Source of the DNA: Blasia pusilla
Lineage: Eukaryota > Marchantiophyta > Marchantiopsida > Blasiales
Reading direction: 5' to 3'
Assembly: GCA_050084515.1 (NCBI GenBank)
Contig: CM114272.1
Location: 42,532,001 to 42,596,000, forward strand
DNA length: 64,000 nt
Positions 28,701 to 41,552 of this stretch are shown here, piece by piece. How positions within the stretch are numbered: the first letter of the stretch is position 1; every line of letters starts with the position of its first letter. The notes beneath the pieces are model-generated. The model was not told where the DNA came from. It saw nothing but the letters and a program-made list of their open reading frames with translations, and did no database searches. The position numbers and the translations under genes were made by a program.

Positions 28701-30310
28701 TAGCGAAGATCCTGAGATGTGGACCAACGAGTTACTTCCAGAAAGGAAATGAAAATTTAGAGCCCTGACCCACCCTTTTGAAAGCGTCCTAGGAGATTTA
28801 CTCAGTATTTCTCAGTAACCAATGAAGGATTTCCCCATGTCCAATGAGATCCTCCCAGGAAATCTTGAATGAAAGCACACTGCAACTTTCCATAGTAGAT
28901 GCTGGACCCTGTCAATCTGAAAGGGGAGAATATTCAAGGGTCGAGTGATAATTCTCATGAGCACCGCTATTCTAAAGGATTGAGAAGACAATCCGAGGGT
29001 CCTGTACATCTGGATCGGAAAGCCTGACCAATTCAGAGATAATTGCGTTGAAAGATAACAGGATTTCATTTCGAATGAAAACGTCATTACTACCTAGCCT
29101 ATGACAGAGAGTGTTGAAGACAACAAACCTCATGCCTCTCACAGTACTGGTCCTCGACGAGAAAGTCAATGGCCTCCGAGCCAACGAAGCAGCTACTGTG
29201 CATTCGATACCGTAAAAACCGATCTTTCACCATCACGGCTGCTCTGAGCCTTCTAACTATTTCTGCATACTCGTCCAACTTTCGGCTCCCTTCATCTACG
29301 GAGTCCTCACCAAACACAGGAGGAGACGGAGCATCTGCCGGTGCCTCGTTTTCAGTGACATCTTTGATCAGTTCATCCAAATCCATAGAATTTAATTCAT
29401 CAACTCCTCCGATAAACGCGTTATTGAAGAATATTTGGGGCACGGATGACTTCTCCGTCCGCCCTTCCATATCAAGCCGCCTCTCCGGAAACGCATCAAG
29501 ATTAATTTCCACAAACTGGAGACCCCTACTTGTCAAGAAATGCTTTGCGGCCCGGCAATTCTGAGACCCGGATATGGTGTAGACCGTGATTCTACCCTTC
29601 ATTCTGGGACCTGGATCCTCAACTTCTGCAGGCTCTGTTGGCTCTGCCACGACTTCCTTCTTTTCGACATGGGAGTCTGTAATGTGGCCAGTTAACTCAA
29701 TTCTTTTCATTGCTATCCACCTCGTCACCTTCTCCCTCAGTTGCCTATCCTTTGGTTCCTCTTTGACAGGCTGCCCTCTGTCCTTCTGCTCCAACTTAGC
29801 GGATTCCGATGCATTCTTGTCATCCCCAGGTTCAGAGTGTTCGCCTGAAGGTTCGAAGTCATCTTTCCTGCCCGAGAGCCTGCGGACAGCCTTCGCCACC
29901 GCGACTCCGCCATCCAACACCAAACTTTTCAAAGCACTGGCTTGGGCAGTGGCTTTTTCTGTCCATTCCTCTACCGGAAATCCTAGTCTCTTTCCAGGTT
30001 CCGACGCAGGATGAAGTTCCGACGAGTCGCCTTCAGCTTTCGCTTCGTTAGCGCTAGTAGTGTCTGCATCACCTGCTTCGGCATTGAACGTCTCTACGTG
30101 GTATGGACCGTCCAAAAGCTCCTCATTCAGGAAGATGGCCTTCTCTTCAACTACTTCAGGTTGAACTTCTGAGACTGGTTGCTCATCCTTCTTCTCGTCC
30201 TTGGCAACATCTGCGTCCCTGGTGGGAGAAGCTTCGGGAACGGTCTCGGAATTCATTTCGTGCTCAATTGCGGCGGTCGCATCAGCTGGCACGTCAGCGG
30301 CACTAACCAT
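25759..30310 (-). CDS. DEP-glutaredoxin-DUF547 domain protein, 699 residues, six exons
   Basis: Complete gene. Exons (minus strand): 30310-29129, 28404-28349, 27737-27501, 27045-26751, 26488-26292 and 25891-25759. Every junction has GT-AG ends and the phases agree, giving 700 codons including TAG. Residues 1-235 are acidic and low-complexity. Residues 239-320 are a glutaredoxin-like fold with the cis-Pro signature SVPQIFF and FIGG. About 345-430 is a DEP domain ending DGNYPYRFLEH. About 480-640 is DUF547 (KLCFFINIYNSLVIHAVV and SSPAIRCYS). This architecture is known in land plants and annotated as a probable electron carrier or disulphide oxidoreductase. In the glutaredoxin active-site position the sequence is SQNC (residues 249-252), so the first Cys of CxxC is Ser, which argues against dithiol redox activity. 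DEP domains usually mediate membrane or signalling contacts. There is no signal peptide. No internal stop exists, so the gene is likely functional. Confidence 0.95.
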
Positions 30311-31135
30311 ATGTTGAAACTGGATGATCTAACCCCGCGGCACTCAAAGCTTCCCTGATATCTACAATTCAGATCCAAGCAACAGTTCAACTCAACTCTC
30401 CCAACACAGATCACGGTATGATTTCTCCACACTACCCGTCACAAACCCCGCACATGTCCCCGATCGGAGCGCATCAGACACAAACTAGAGTCACTCAGCC
30501 AAAAAGGTCAGAAAAACCACGCCTCAACGTAACGATTCCGCACAGGAGTCAGCCGAGCATCGCCGTCCTCGCCACCACAGTCCGCACCACACTCACCACA
30601 ATCAAACCCCCGTCTACACACTGGAAAACATCACTTCGGAACTTCGAGGGACGCTACAACCACTGGCACCCAGCGTTCCACTCACCTGATCCCAAAACAC
30701 CATCCGATCGCGCAGAATAGAACTCACTCCTCTTCGGATCCACGCCGTCAGCGCGCCGATCCACCGCTTGAATGTCCACCGACGCAATTTGAACGGGAAG
30801 TCTCGAGTCTATGTGGAATTGCGCCCGGCGAAGCAAAGGCACCAGGGCAGGGCGCAGGGCGTGGCGGGCCGGAGGAGAGACTCGAGTAGGAGGACGAGGA
30901 CGAGAGTTTGGGGTGGGAATGGAAGGGAAGGGGAGGAATGAGGAGAGCGAGAGAGTCGAGGGTAAAGGATCGGGAGTAGAAAAAGAAGATGCAAATGAGA
31001 TAGAAGGCGGGAAGGGTCCCCGGGCCCACTCCGCGCGGAGCGTACCCACGTGGCTAATAATTATTCGTTGGACCCGCAGACCCACAGACCGGGCTCGGAT
31101 TCCGCCTATCCACAGCGCTCATTGGCAGAAGTGAG
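30311..31135 (-). promoter_or_regulatory. 5' untranslated/promoter region of the DEP-Grx-DUF547 gene
   Basis: GC-rich and CpG-rich compared with the surroundings. On the minus strand it is rich in CTC/CTT tracts (30870-31000), as in plant 5' leaders. An AG at 30362-30361 just upstream of the start codon could be an acceptor of a leader intron, which I cannot prove. ORFs of about 100 codons on both strands here are compositional. Confidence 0.45.
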
Positions 31136-33060
31136 TACCGCGGCTGTAGGAGCAGCGCCCCGTGGAAACCTGGACTATGCCACGTCGGACGACTCCAGCT
31201 GCGGGGCTTGTGTTATGAGTCGTGGGAAGTTTAGGTGATCGTGCCTTGCACGACTTAAACGACACCAATTTCGGCCTCCATTATGCCTGCTCACGAGACG
31301 ATGGAATTTCTCCATATTTTTGGGGACTAAATTAAAAGTAGCCTCTAGAGAAAAATCCAATCTTACTTTGTTTCTCAGTAGAATAAAGAAACATCCCAAA
31401 TTCATGCTGTCATTATAGGGTGGCCCTCAAACATCTGAAAAGTGACCACATGTTAACATGATTATGCTTGTGAGAGGAAACTATCATTCCTCCTAGGCTT
31501 TTATAAATGAATAATAATCTTTTTTCCTAAATTTCAATAAGTTATACAGGAAATTTGGAAAGTGGAGTGCGCAGACAATTGATTTTGAGTATACACTTTA
31601 CAAACTTGTTCTTATATGAGAGTTCCGGATCAAGTACATTTACTTCAAACTACTACCAAATGGCTTTTGATATTCACAAGAGGCTTCAAACATGACCTGA
31701 TGGTTGCATCGGTTGAATTGGGACACTCAAATATAGAATATACAACATTATATGAATCATCATATTTGTGCTATAGTTGAAGCATAATTTATTCTCCTCA
31801 TGTAACACCGATGGATGGAAGAGCCGTGCAGTGTCCTGTCCAAAGACGTCCCATAAGTATACAACCAATTCATAATAGAGTCATTCTCTCTACTCCTCCA
31901 TGCTAGCCTTTGCCAGCGGAAGATTTGGATAAGAACTAAACAGTCATGCTTTTAACGAGGTAAAGTTGATGAATTGTTCATGGGATCTTGAATCTCAAAT
32001 CTCGTTAGGTGCAAACTATCTCTCTAGGGAGACTTGTCCGTTAATCTTTCACCTACATTCCATTTCATTGACTCAAGTTGTAGCTCATCGACTAAATCTC
32101 CATAGTTTAACTTCTTGAAAAATCTCCCGACTCACAATTTCAAACATGACCCAACACAAAATGGGATTTGTCACATCTTTTGTAGTGGAGCACAGAGTAT
32201 GTGTGCATGGTATCAAAATAGGTTAGGCCGACAATACGTTAAGGATGACATTGTCACCAAAGGGTAACTTGAGCATACTTGAGTATGCTCAAGTTATCTT
32301 CCTAACATTGATACACCAAAACCAAGCAAATGGCAAGCTACCTACTTCTTTTTCTTGTTATCGGAATACTACTTTTCAAATAAACTGTGATTACCCTATC
32401 ATGTTGAGATGAGATGATAAATAGAAAACTTGTGTGCAGATCCCCTAGAAAAAATCTAAATAAAATAGAGCTCAAAATTTGAATAATGATGTGCTAAGAA
32501 TCTCAGATGTAAATTGCATTTAATGATGTGGATGTGGCTCATATTTTGACATTTATACAAACTGTCGAGATGCCATCATGCTAGAGCTTTGTATATAATT
32601 TGGTGTTTGGGCACAGTTTATGACATAGAGATTATGACTATTGAAAAAGTATGGAAAATTGTATTAAAAAAAGTTATTACGGACTAAAATCATGACCCTT
32701 ATTCCTGTAGTAGATGAAGTTGAACATTATTAAGGTTATTATTATAACTATATTATGACCATAAGGTTCTTCTAAGGAATAGAAGCTCACATGAATTTAA
32801 CATAAGTGAAACTTCCTAAAAAACAAAATCTTCAATTATGACATTTTCTACAAATCTTATCGGATGAGGGACAGATAATTTTCGTTGAGGCTCCATGTGT
32901 AATTTTTGAAAGTAAGTTAAAAACATTCAATCAAACTTGAAAAGAAAATGGCAAGAAAGAGGACTTTAGACTTCATAGCCCCATCATCAGTTTACTCGGA
33001 TTACGACATTATTTTGGGTAGTCCCATCCAGATCAAGGAATCCCAATAAGTCACCAACGG
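31136..33060. other. AT-rich intergenic region
   Basis: No gene, RNA or repeat could be supported. A short perfect inverted repeat sits at about 32265-32300 (AACTTGAGCATACTTGAGTATGCTCAAGTT palindrome, core AGCATACTTGAGTATGCT). Confidence 0.4.
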
Positions 33061-34230
33061 GAAATGTCGCCTTGTACCCAGAGCCACTTTATTGCCCAAG
33101 GTTCGCATCGGAGCAGCTACAAGTTAAAATTCTTCGGACTATTCGCAGGGTCATTGATTAGGGTTTTTCGCAGGTGTGTGTGTAGTGTAGGTAGCTATGA
33201 ATTTCAAGACCTGGGGGGTTGGCTAGAATCCACACCTCCGGTCCTCTACGCCATGCGCGCACAATCACCGATTCTGTCCTGACAGAGTTGCGTGAAAGGG
33301 ATTCAAACCTCTAAAGTGGACTGCAGGAACTCGGACCATCCTCAGAAATGCACCACGGTTCAAGATCAACTGATGAAATTGGGAAAAGCTTAAGCGCAGG
33401 ACTCAGATGTTTTGGAGAGTCCTCCCTATGTGGGATTCTTCGCGAAGCACCTCGAGCCATTCTCCAAATACGTTTAAAGATTCTGATGTCACGAATAGTC
33501 TCATCAAATTCAGATGCAGCAGAACTTAGACCATTTCTTTCACCACTTCGTAGCTTTGTTCTCTCTACACACTCAACTATTTCATCAGAACGAGTGATTA
33601 CTACTATTGTTCCACTTGCGTGGTTAATGATTTTACAAACAGTTCACTACTTCCTCACCTTAGATTAGCTTTTCCCTTCCTGACGTCAAACTTCAGGTCC
33701 CATCAAGGTGAGTCAAATGGCATTGACCACCGTTAAAACACATCCATTCAATTTCAGCAATTCAATCACTCCTCTGAAGTTAGGGCTCTATTCCACTCGA
33801 AGAATGAAAGTCGCTGGTTTAATCCATTGTGAAACGATACGTCTTGGACTGTACATGGGCTGGTACTAACATCCAAAATAGGTGAGGACATCCGATAGGT
33901 GTCAAAATAAGCAAGTGCAACGAATGTGTAGGTTCACACATTCTGGCCTTTTGAAATATGCTACTGGTAAACTTGGTAATCTTAACATGACTAAGTCAGA
34001 TTCAGATTCGGAACAATCCACATGGGAGTATGCACATGAGGCTGGGGATGTGAGCCTTAACGATCTGAAGAGCCTCTTTTCTTTGTTACTCAGCAAAAAT
34101 GTGACAATACCCTCGAACTCCAAGATCTCACAAGATTGTGAGACAAGTCATGATCTGTTTGGGATATACTTCGTGTTAATTGAAGCATATGGAACAGACT
34201 TAAAAATTGAGGACCGAGCACCATAGAATT
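33061..34230 (+). other. Two unrecognised ORFs 3' of RPS25
   Basis: The + frames at 33348-33668 (106 codons) and 33882-34226 (114 codons) have protein-like composition. The second reads SLNDLKSLFSLLLSKNV and is acidic/Ser-rich. No family is recognised and there is no clear splicing between them. The second overlaps what should be the 3' untranslated region of RPS25, so they are either decayed exons or chance. Confidence 0.2.
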
Positions 34231-34254
34231 CATCTTCAAAATTGAGTAGAATAA

Positions 34255-36044
34255 CTAGGTGTTGGTGGCCCGAGTGTAGATCTGTTGGTTGGCATGTGCA
34301 GCGACAAGCCTGATGGTTCCCTTTGCCATCAACTCCTTGATTGCTCTGCGGGCAAGGGAGCCAGTGATCTACCATAGCAACAAATGAAACGTTAAGGGTA
34401 ATATCATGGGCAATTCAGTGGTCTCTCTATAATCAGAGATGTTGAAAGCAATTCTAGCAGACAATTCGAGCGATGCACGCGGTGATGAGACTACTGAGAG
34501 CATTCTTCTTCTGGAAGAAGATAATCAGGGACCAATTCATTAGAAAGAAACAAAAAGGCCAGGAGGACAAAAATGGGAAAACCGGTGAATAAAGAGGGAT
34601 CATAAGATGTGCTCTATTGACAGTTTTTCTTTGCATATTCTTGATGAATGGAACAGGAAAGGGACCCTACAAGCCTAGGCAGCTGACACCAGACTCTTCC
34701 AGCCACGATGAAATCAGGGAGACTGTCTATCAGGAGCTTATCAGTCATTCTCTAAGACATCCATGGACTTTACGTCATGCCTGGGAGACACAGACCATGA
34801 CAGAATCACCAGAAAAACGAAATAAATTGAGAAGAGCTGGATGAATCAGATTCTCACCCGAAGTCTGTCAGATAGGACAGATGGGGTGATCAACTTGTAC
34901 TTGGGAACCTCAACGAGTAACTTGTCATAAGTGCCCTGGTCAAACAGGACCATGTTGTTCACCTTCTCCTTTTGCTTACCCTTGCTCCACTTCTGTAATC
35001 GCAAGGAGAGTATTAAGTATTCGAGCTTAGATTAGCACTGGGGTCAAGCCTCCACGAAAAAGTGTAGGACTCTCACTATAAAGTGTTCAGCAACTCTATA
35101 CCAGATTCCTATTTGTTGTCTCACGCAAACTCAACATATCACTTGGGACACGAATCTAAAAGCTTGGCACTAGGGGATTTGAACCCCACAGGGCATAAAT
35201 CTAAAGTACAAGACGTCCCGTGAGATCCCTACAGTATCCATACTGAAATTTCCAGGAATGTACAAGAATTTCTCTCGCAAGAAACTGACTACGCGTTCAG
35301 ACGATCTACTTTTCGATTAGCTCGGGCGCGTAACTTCACCGTATCTTTTTTCTTTAAGGTTCCTCTTTTATGACTTGACCCCTCTTTAAAGAGATTTCCT
35401 GTCTCGTAGAAACGCACAGGCTAGTCCGACTATAACTAAACGTCTCTAGGCTCACGAACCCCTTGACGTGTCTAATCTAAAATCTACTCAAAGCCTGTTC
35501 TTCCCCGGTCATTCAAATTTGTTTCTTAAAAACTTTGGACGGACAATTCTACCATTTCCGAAAAACAAACCATTTGTTTACGCAGTTCACTCTTGGCGAT
35601 CCTTACATCTGTCCTACTCTCCATCCCTCAGTTCACGGCAGGAAACTACGGCAGCTTCGTTGAAATGCAGGGCTTACCTTCTTCTTTTGCTTGCCTCCTC
35701 CGCTGCTCTTAGCAGGCTTGGCAGACTGAGCGGGGGTTTTCTCCTTCTTCGGCGCCTGGATTCAATCACCAGGAAAAACACCAAATTTCACAGTATGTCA
35801 GTAATCAGAGCGACAAGTCCGGCACGCTCCACCAGGATTACATTCTCGAAACCGAGATCCAAACACGAGACCCGAAGAAGCAAAAAACGTGACACCTTAA
35901 CACATTTGGAGGTTCATTTCGAGATAACGGACAAAAACAGCGAATGAAATCATCAAACTCATGCGAGCTTCCCAAGGCTGAGCTCAATATACCACGAATC
36001 AATGGAGACACTGTCCAATTGCAACGAGAAAGAGGGCCTACCAT
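34255..36044 (-). CDS. RPS25: 40S ribosomal protein S25 (eS25), 109 residues, four exons
   Basis: Exons on the minus strand: 36044-36042 (the ATG alone), 35755-35678, 34992-34858 and 34368-34255 (ending TAG). All introns have GT-AG ends and all codons stay whole. The product starts [22 protein letters not shown], then a lysine-rich tail ([18 protein letters not shown]). The winged-helix core follows ([48 protein letters not shown]), ending [13 protein letters not shown]. eS25 sits on the head of the small ribosomal subunit. Length and sequence match plant eS25. Splitting the start codon from the rest by an intron is common in ribosomal protein genes. Intron 2 (34993-35677) is the longest at 685 bp. 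No damage is visible, so the gene should be functional. Confidence 0.98.
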
Positions 36045-36159
36045 GGCTGGCGATCTCCAAGAGGTGGCAGCAGCAGAATCAGAGGGTCCGCAGAGCGACA
36101 ATTCGTGAGAGAAAGCAGAACGAGAGAGAAAGGAAGTGTCACTGCGAGCGCCTTATTTC

Positions 36160-36351
36160 ATAACCCTAACTGCGCTCTAGACGTAACCCTGGTTAGGTCC
36201 AGTCCCACGGGGGACCGCGGGAAACCGGAGTCCCTGACTCCTGTATCATCGGAAACTGCGTCAATCGGATATCACCACGTATGCCACCCAGTTGACATCG
36301 CTCAGTGGTACGCGGTAGATAACCCTAATATTATTCGCCGCTAACCCTAAA
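36160..36351 (-). promoter_or_regulatory. Telo-box-like elements upstream of RPS25
   Basis: AACCCTAA/TAACCCTAA motifs occur at 36161-36170, 36320-36329 and 36341-36351, that is, within about 310 bp upstream of the RPS25 start codon. Telo boxes (AAACCCTAA) are known promoter elements of plant ribosomal protein and translation-factor genes, often near transcription starts. Three in 190 bp supports a genuine RPS25 promoter. Activity is inferred. Confidence 0.65.
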
Positions 36352-36399
36352 CACTACTCGAGTTAGACTTGACCACAATCAACCGCATATGAATATCGA

Positions 36400-39300
36400 A
36401 CAACCTTAGCACTCTATCTATCTAGATTAGTAACCCTATAAACAAGTGTGACTTGCGAAAATTTACGTATCGTGATAAAAAATTGTTGGAAAAAAAAAAT
36501 TTCTGCCCGTGGCATGAAAAATATTTTTTTTGGTTTGCGGAAGGAAAAATATTTTCTTGTTGTCTGATTGTCATATGTCAAGCATAGAGATGTTTGCAAA
36601 TCAAGAAGGCACTCTCCCATAATAATATAGATTGGCATACACTAAAAATGTTTCTACGGCTAGCATGTGCATAACACGGGTTAGCCGAAGCCCGTGCTAT
36701 CCAAGGGCTCCGGCTAATCCAAACAACCCAAACCGTGTCCTCTTTTAATTATACAGATAGTGATAGTGAAGTGTAGAATGAACGAGGGAACTTGTGAACC
36801 CAACTCATAACCAACGGACAATAAGGTGGCGCGGTAAATAAGGTGCACTTGTTGTTTGCAAGGGTAAAACGAAACTAAATCAATGGATATAGAAAAAATC
36901 GTCAAATGAAACGACGGACATTGGTACCTTGGTGGTAGTTGAGGAAGTTGCCATAATTGGGGCCCAAGTTGGTCGATATATGTCATGTTATCGATGACAA
37001 CATGGGCTTAAAGTGTACAAGGGAAGAAAAATGGGTGAATGTGATAAAGAGAGGTAGTGGTCTAATAACTAAGCACCCAGCAATAAAACATGAACATATG
37101 TGTCGTAAATCTTAGTTGATAAAAAGACTTATAAGGTGCAGATGGGGTGAGAGCTTGATTACAGTTGTAAATAGACCAACAAAAATTTATAAGGACTTCG
37201 TTTACAGAGTTGATGGATAATGAGTGAAAGGGCCTACATTTTCATCCATGTATGCAACGCCCGACTTATGAACTATGTGAATGCATGTTAACGAAGGGGC
37301 GAAATTGATTAGCAAGAAGTGGAGCACGAAACATTTGAAAAACTAGCCGCACAAACTAAATGCAGAAGAATATATAGTAGAAGGGAAAAAACTATAGGCA
37401 CTACACGGATGAATGTGGAGAAGTCTGACAGAAGTGAAAAGTGAATGCATTGTGAACGTGAAAGTGTGAAAATACCATATGAATAGGGGTAGTTAAAATG
37501 TTGAAATGAATGGATTACAGCAACCCCAACTTAGACAGTGTGGATGAAAATTACATGAACAATGAACATTGTATAAAGTACATATGAAGTGTTGGCAGCT
37601 TTTTTAGAATACATCCATAGACACACCAAAATATGAGCTAGTGAAACTTATAATGTAAATTATAGGCAGCAGTCCTAAGTGCATCAATGTAAGTTGATAG
37701 CTTATTTGTATGTACATAATACAGGTCGATGTCCCAATTGGTTTTGTGTACATGAGTGCTATTTATAGTACATCAGAAAGCCGTGTGAAAATGTATTTGT
37801 GATGTTGTAACTTGTACTCAAGTGATGGGAGCTGCATTGTCCTAGAGAATTGTTGCAAAATAAATAGAAACATACATAAGTTGAGTGATAAATGATTTGT
37901 GCCATGATGTGGTGAAAAAGCGAGCACATAATGATTGTGAGCTGCAAGTAATCATAGAAACGATAGAGAATGGATCAGAGTTAATAGATAAGCTTGTAGA
38001 GTGAAAAAGGTTATTGTGGATCCAAAGTAGCATGCATAGTTTGTTGTCACATCCACTACCAAAGATAGAATATGTACCTAGAGAGGTGAAATTCATATGA
38101 CCTGAGGGTTAGCCCATGAGATACCCTGAATATGGTATGAGTTGAGACTACTGTTGCAAGTAGAAATAGGACATTAGTGAGATCTGTTAGGTAAGGGGAA
38201 AAAATTCACTACACAGTGTACTTCTAAGAATACCATTTAATAAGAGAAGGAATTCTTGGCAGCACGATAGAACACACAAAGAATATTTGTGAAGAAAGTA
38301 AAGCTAAATGAGGAGGAAATACCAATAAAGAGTATTGCTTCACTCGTGCAAATGCAAAAGATGTGAATAGTCTTTTCTTGAATCAAAAATATTTATATGT
38401 GCAATAGTAGGGTGCGAAACGGTGCAATGAATCAATTTGCAGAACGAGACAAGTAACATAACAGAAAACATGAATATGGTGTGTAGATACTAAATTGCAG
38501 AGTGCATCAACAATGGGAATGGTTGCAATGAGCAAAGTATACACTCACTCTTGAAGAGTTGTATAATTCCTGTATCTGCAATGCAAGAGTCTGCAATCCA
38601 TGTTCCACAATGTTGTAATCTAAGACTGAGCAGCAACACCCAAAATCCTTCTTGCAAATCGTGATGGTGACTAGTAGGTAAGCATTGACCAATGAAGAGT
38701 ACTCCTAATGGGAAGTGGACCTCAAACACTCACATAGATGGTGAACTAGTAGTGAGCTTCATGAGATGGAAAATGTATGTTGAAATGAACTACAGAAAAA
38801 AAAATGGGGAGAAGGAAAGCCATCTAAGCACACAAGAGAGTCACACTTGGTACCACGGTCATCACACATCATAAACACTGAATCTTTCTGTGCACACTGC
38901 AAAATGAAAACACATGCAATGCATAGTAGCTCATCAGATATATCTTCTAATCCACTTTCAATAGGACTGATATAGCAAGACTAATAAAATGAAGTGCAAG
39001 CCGGCTAGACTTGTGAGAGTGAAGATGAGTGTTACACAGGGAGTACCACTTACCTGATGGAGAAGCGTGAAGCGGTAATAATAGGGGAAGTCAAGCAATG
39101 ATCGAAAATCAACATAGAACAGGGTAATAGAATGACACCAAATGTGACTATGGCGGCTATATAAACACAACAAGGGACAATAAACGAGTCGCACTATGCA
39201 AAGTAAGAAAGGTCAGTGGACACCAAAAAGCACGAACATGTATTCCGATATAATATGTGCAAAATTATATGCACGCAAATAGATGTGGCTAGTCGAGCGT

Positions 39301-40197
39301 CAAGATAGTGAGCTTGCAATGCATAAATGTGAAAAAATTGTTGCAATAGCTATAGTATGTAACAAGGTACCAGTCATATGAAGGTGTAGATCCAGCATTC
39401 ACTTCTCAACATAATGCAATCGGTGCATTTAGAAAAACTAAGGCTAGGGGCACATTGAGTGCAAACGCAACAAGTTCCCAGACACTGTTTCATCCTCTGA
39501 ATAACCCATCAAACAGTACTCATGTAGCACGTGGATCCTAGAATAAAGATCATTCAAGCGTTCATGTAGGATAAGTTTTGTCACCAAGTTCGGACCATGC
39601 TCGTCTGCAACTTATGACATAACCTAATGAAAAGCATTCTTTTGTGACTGCTCCTTGCTTAAGTGATTCTGTAAAACCTCAATATTTTTCAAAGCTGCCT
39701 CAAACATGAAAGAAGCGACTATCTTAGAGGAAGATGGTGGAACAAACTGGGATTCTTGAAGGGTCTCCATTTGCTGAACCACTTGCTTGTTTTGGTGTTT
39801 CTCATCGGAAGTGGCAGAAATCCTACGTTGAACGCTGTAGTTTCTCCCACCAGAGCATGTATTCAATCCACCTTTTTTGCAAGAGACGAGCATAGGACAT
39901 TGTAAAACTAAATTTATGCTTGAACTTATTTGAACATAAAGCAAAGACACAAGTGTTGCAAATTAAGAAGAATAAGGTAACAGATTACTTATGCAAGAGA
40001 AACAGGCAATGGGATGTAACAATATATTGCCTATGGTTATGATAGACGATTGAGATCAGAATGGGAAGCACATGAATAAATATGCAGGGTTTGAGGCCAA
40101 AATCATGATAATAGAAGTACGCAATAAAAAGATGAATATTAGTTACATGTGGAAAAATTGTAACACATCTGAGTGTAACCCAAAGTAAGCACAACTT
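36400..40197. other. Long region without a recognised gene
   Basis: The sequence is A-rich on the + strand, with many GTGAAAG/ATGTGAATG words, and resembles decayed transposon sequence. No ORF longer than about 110 codons and no domain is seen. The minus-strand ORF 39624-39950 (108 codons, Gln/Ser-rich, possible helix NIEVLQNHLSKEQSQKN) is unrecognised. No LTR for the Ty3 element starting at 40.2 kb could be found here. Confidence 0.35.
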
Positions 40198-41552
40198 TTA
40201 GTTTTTAGTTTTTAGCGGTAACCGATACTCTATGTGAGCATGGTGTGGAGAATGTATCCAATACATGAAAACAATGAATCTGGATTTGAGCAGAAAGGTG
40301 TCGTGCGCAACATACAACATACAACGCAAGCCTGCAGGAACTACTTTTAAGCTCGGATCTACTGTACCATCAATGTTAGGAAGGTGACATGGCACACAAT
40401 TACGCACATGGTCCTTCCATATCATACCATCGCATCCCTCCAGCAAGAGAACACCGGATGGCAAAACGTCACGCACTCTCAGGAAGGTGCGCTCTGCAAT
40501 CACATCCAACGTCGTCGGTGTCGTCTCTTGCAAGTAGACATAATCTCCCTGATGAAACCTCCACATAGTTGGTCAATAACCACCACCCCGAATAGTCGCA
40601 TACCTCAACGTATCTAGTTGTTGCGCAATCGCCAAGTTCTCGAACGCCATGGGCATCACTCTCCGAAACAACTCAGCCCTTTGAGAACATGCTCGCACCC
40701 ATACATCTGGTTCATCAAGGTCGAGCACCTCACCAGCATCTCAACGAATGGCCATAGGTAAATCTGGCTCTCGGCCATAAAGTAGCAAGTACGGTGAAAA
40801 AGATGCTAAGGATGTCTGCCTGCTGAATCTCTATTCCATCGCCAACCAGGGCAACTGGAGGTCCCAATCTCCTAGGTGACTTCTCTGCAAGCCATACTTG
40901 CGTAAACCCCTCTTCACCGTCTGCACAACTCTCTCAGCTAATCCATCCGCCTCTGGATGATCTCGCGAAGTCGTGCGGTGGTCGATCAGCGCCTGATCAC
41001 ACAAGGCTTGGAACTCACCGCGAAACTCGGTACCCTGGTCTGTCAAAACCTATGCCGGTGCGCCATAATGACTCAACACTCTGTCAAGGAAGGTATAAGC
41101 TACTGCCTCACTCGCTTTGTCAGAAAATGCAACCAACTCGATCCACTCCGAGAAGTGCTCGACCATCACCAACACATAACGACGGTGACGCTCCGTCAAA
41201 GGTAAAGGTCATGCAAAATCCAAACTCCATCTATACCCTAAGCCCATGATTGGTAATGGATGCAACTGTGGAGTCGGAGCATTGAACGATGCTTGGACCC
41301 GATCACACACCATGCACCTAGCAACAAACTGCTGAACATCAGTCTGCATGCCTCGCCACCAATACTGAATCTAGAGCAAGTTGTACATCCGCTTCATCCC
41401 AAAGTGACCCAACTCCTCGTGGGCATGCTGCACTAGTCGTGCTCTCTGCAAAGGATGCGGCACTACGCGTACTCTGCCATACTCCCAAACCCTCAAAACA
41501 TGTGTCTCCCCCCAACGGAACCGTCTGGCCCGCTCTAGGATCCGATCTCACT
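40198..41552 (-). pseudogene. Integrase of the Ty3 element with C-terminal module
   Basis: The H2C2 zinc-binding region reads HAHEELGHFGMKR and later CMVCDRV (41.45-41.3 kb). The catalytic core has Asp in RWSLDFA (about 41220), Asp in VLTDQGTEFRGEF (about 41040) and Glu in HPEADGLAERVVQTVKRG (about 40950). The C-terminal module has GDYVYLQE, FLRVRDVLPSGVLLLEG and IWKDHVRNCVPCHLPNIDG, and ends RCMLY at about 40310. In the related copy at 62.7 kb this same position starts a PHD finger; here the PHD is lost. A 20-bp tandem duplication at about 41532-41572 shifts the frame upstream of the zinc finger. Stops include a TGA where the related copy has Arg (DFA-stop-PLPL versus DFARPLPL). Confidence 0.88.

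Noticed and set aside
29169-30306. Plus-strand ORFs of 67-142 codons opposite exon 1 of the DEP-Grx-DUF547 gene
   Set aside because: Antisense shadows of a GC-rich true exon.
33285-33320. B-box-like GGTTTGAATCCC on the minus strand
   Set aside because: No matching A box upstream and no cloverleaf could be drawn.
35160-35250. tRNA T-arm-like GGGGTTCAAATCCCC on the minus strand in RPS25 intron 2
   Set aside because: No A box, acceptor stem or anticodon arm at the right distance; a chance inverted repeat is enough.
36400-40197. Search for an LTR of the methyltransferase-bearing Ty3 element
   Set aside because: Neither the 110-bp LTR of its relatives nor any purine tract followed by TG was seen downstream of 40198; no LTR is claimed for this copy.
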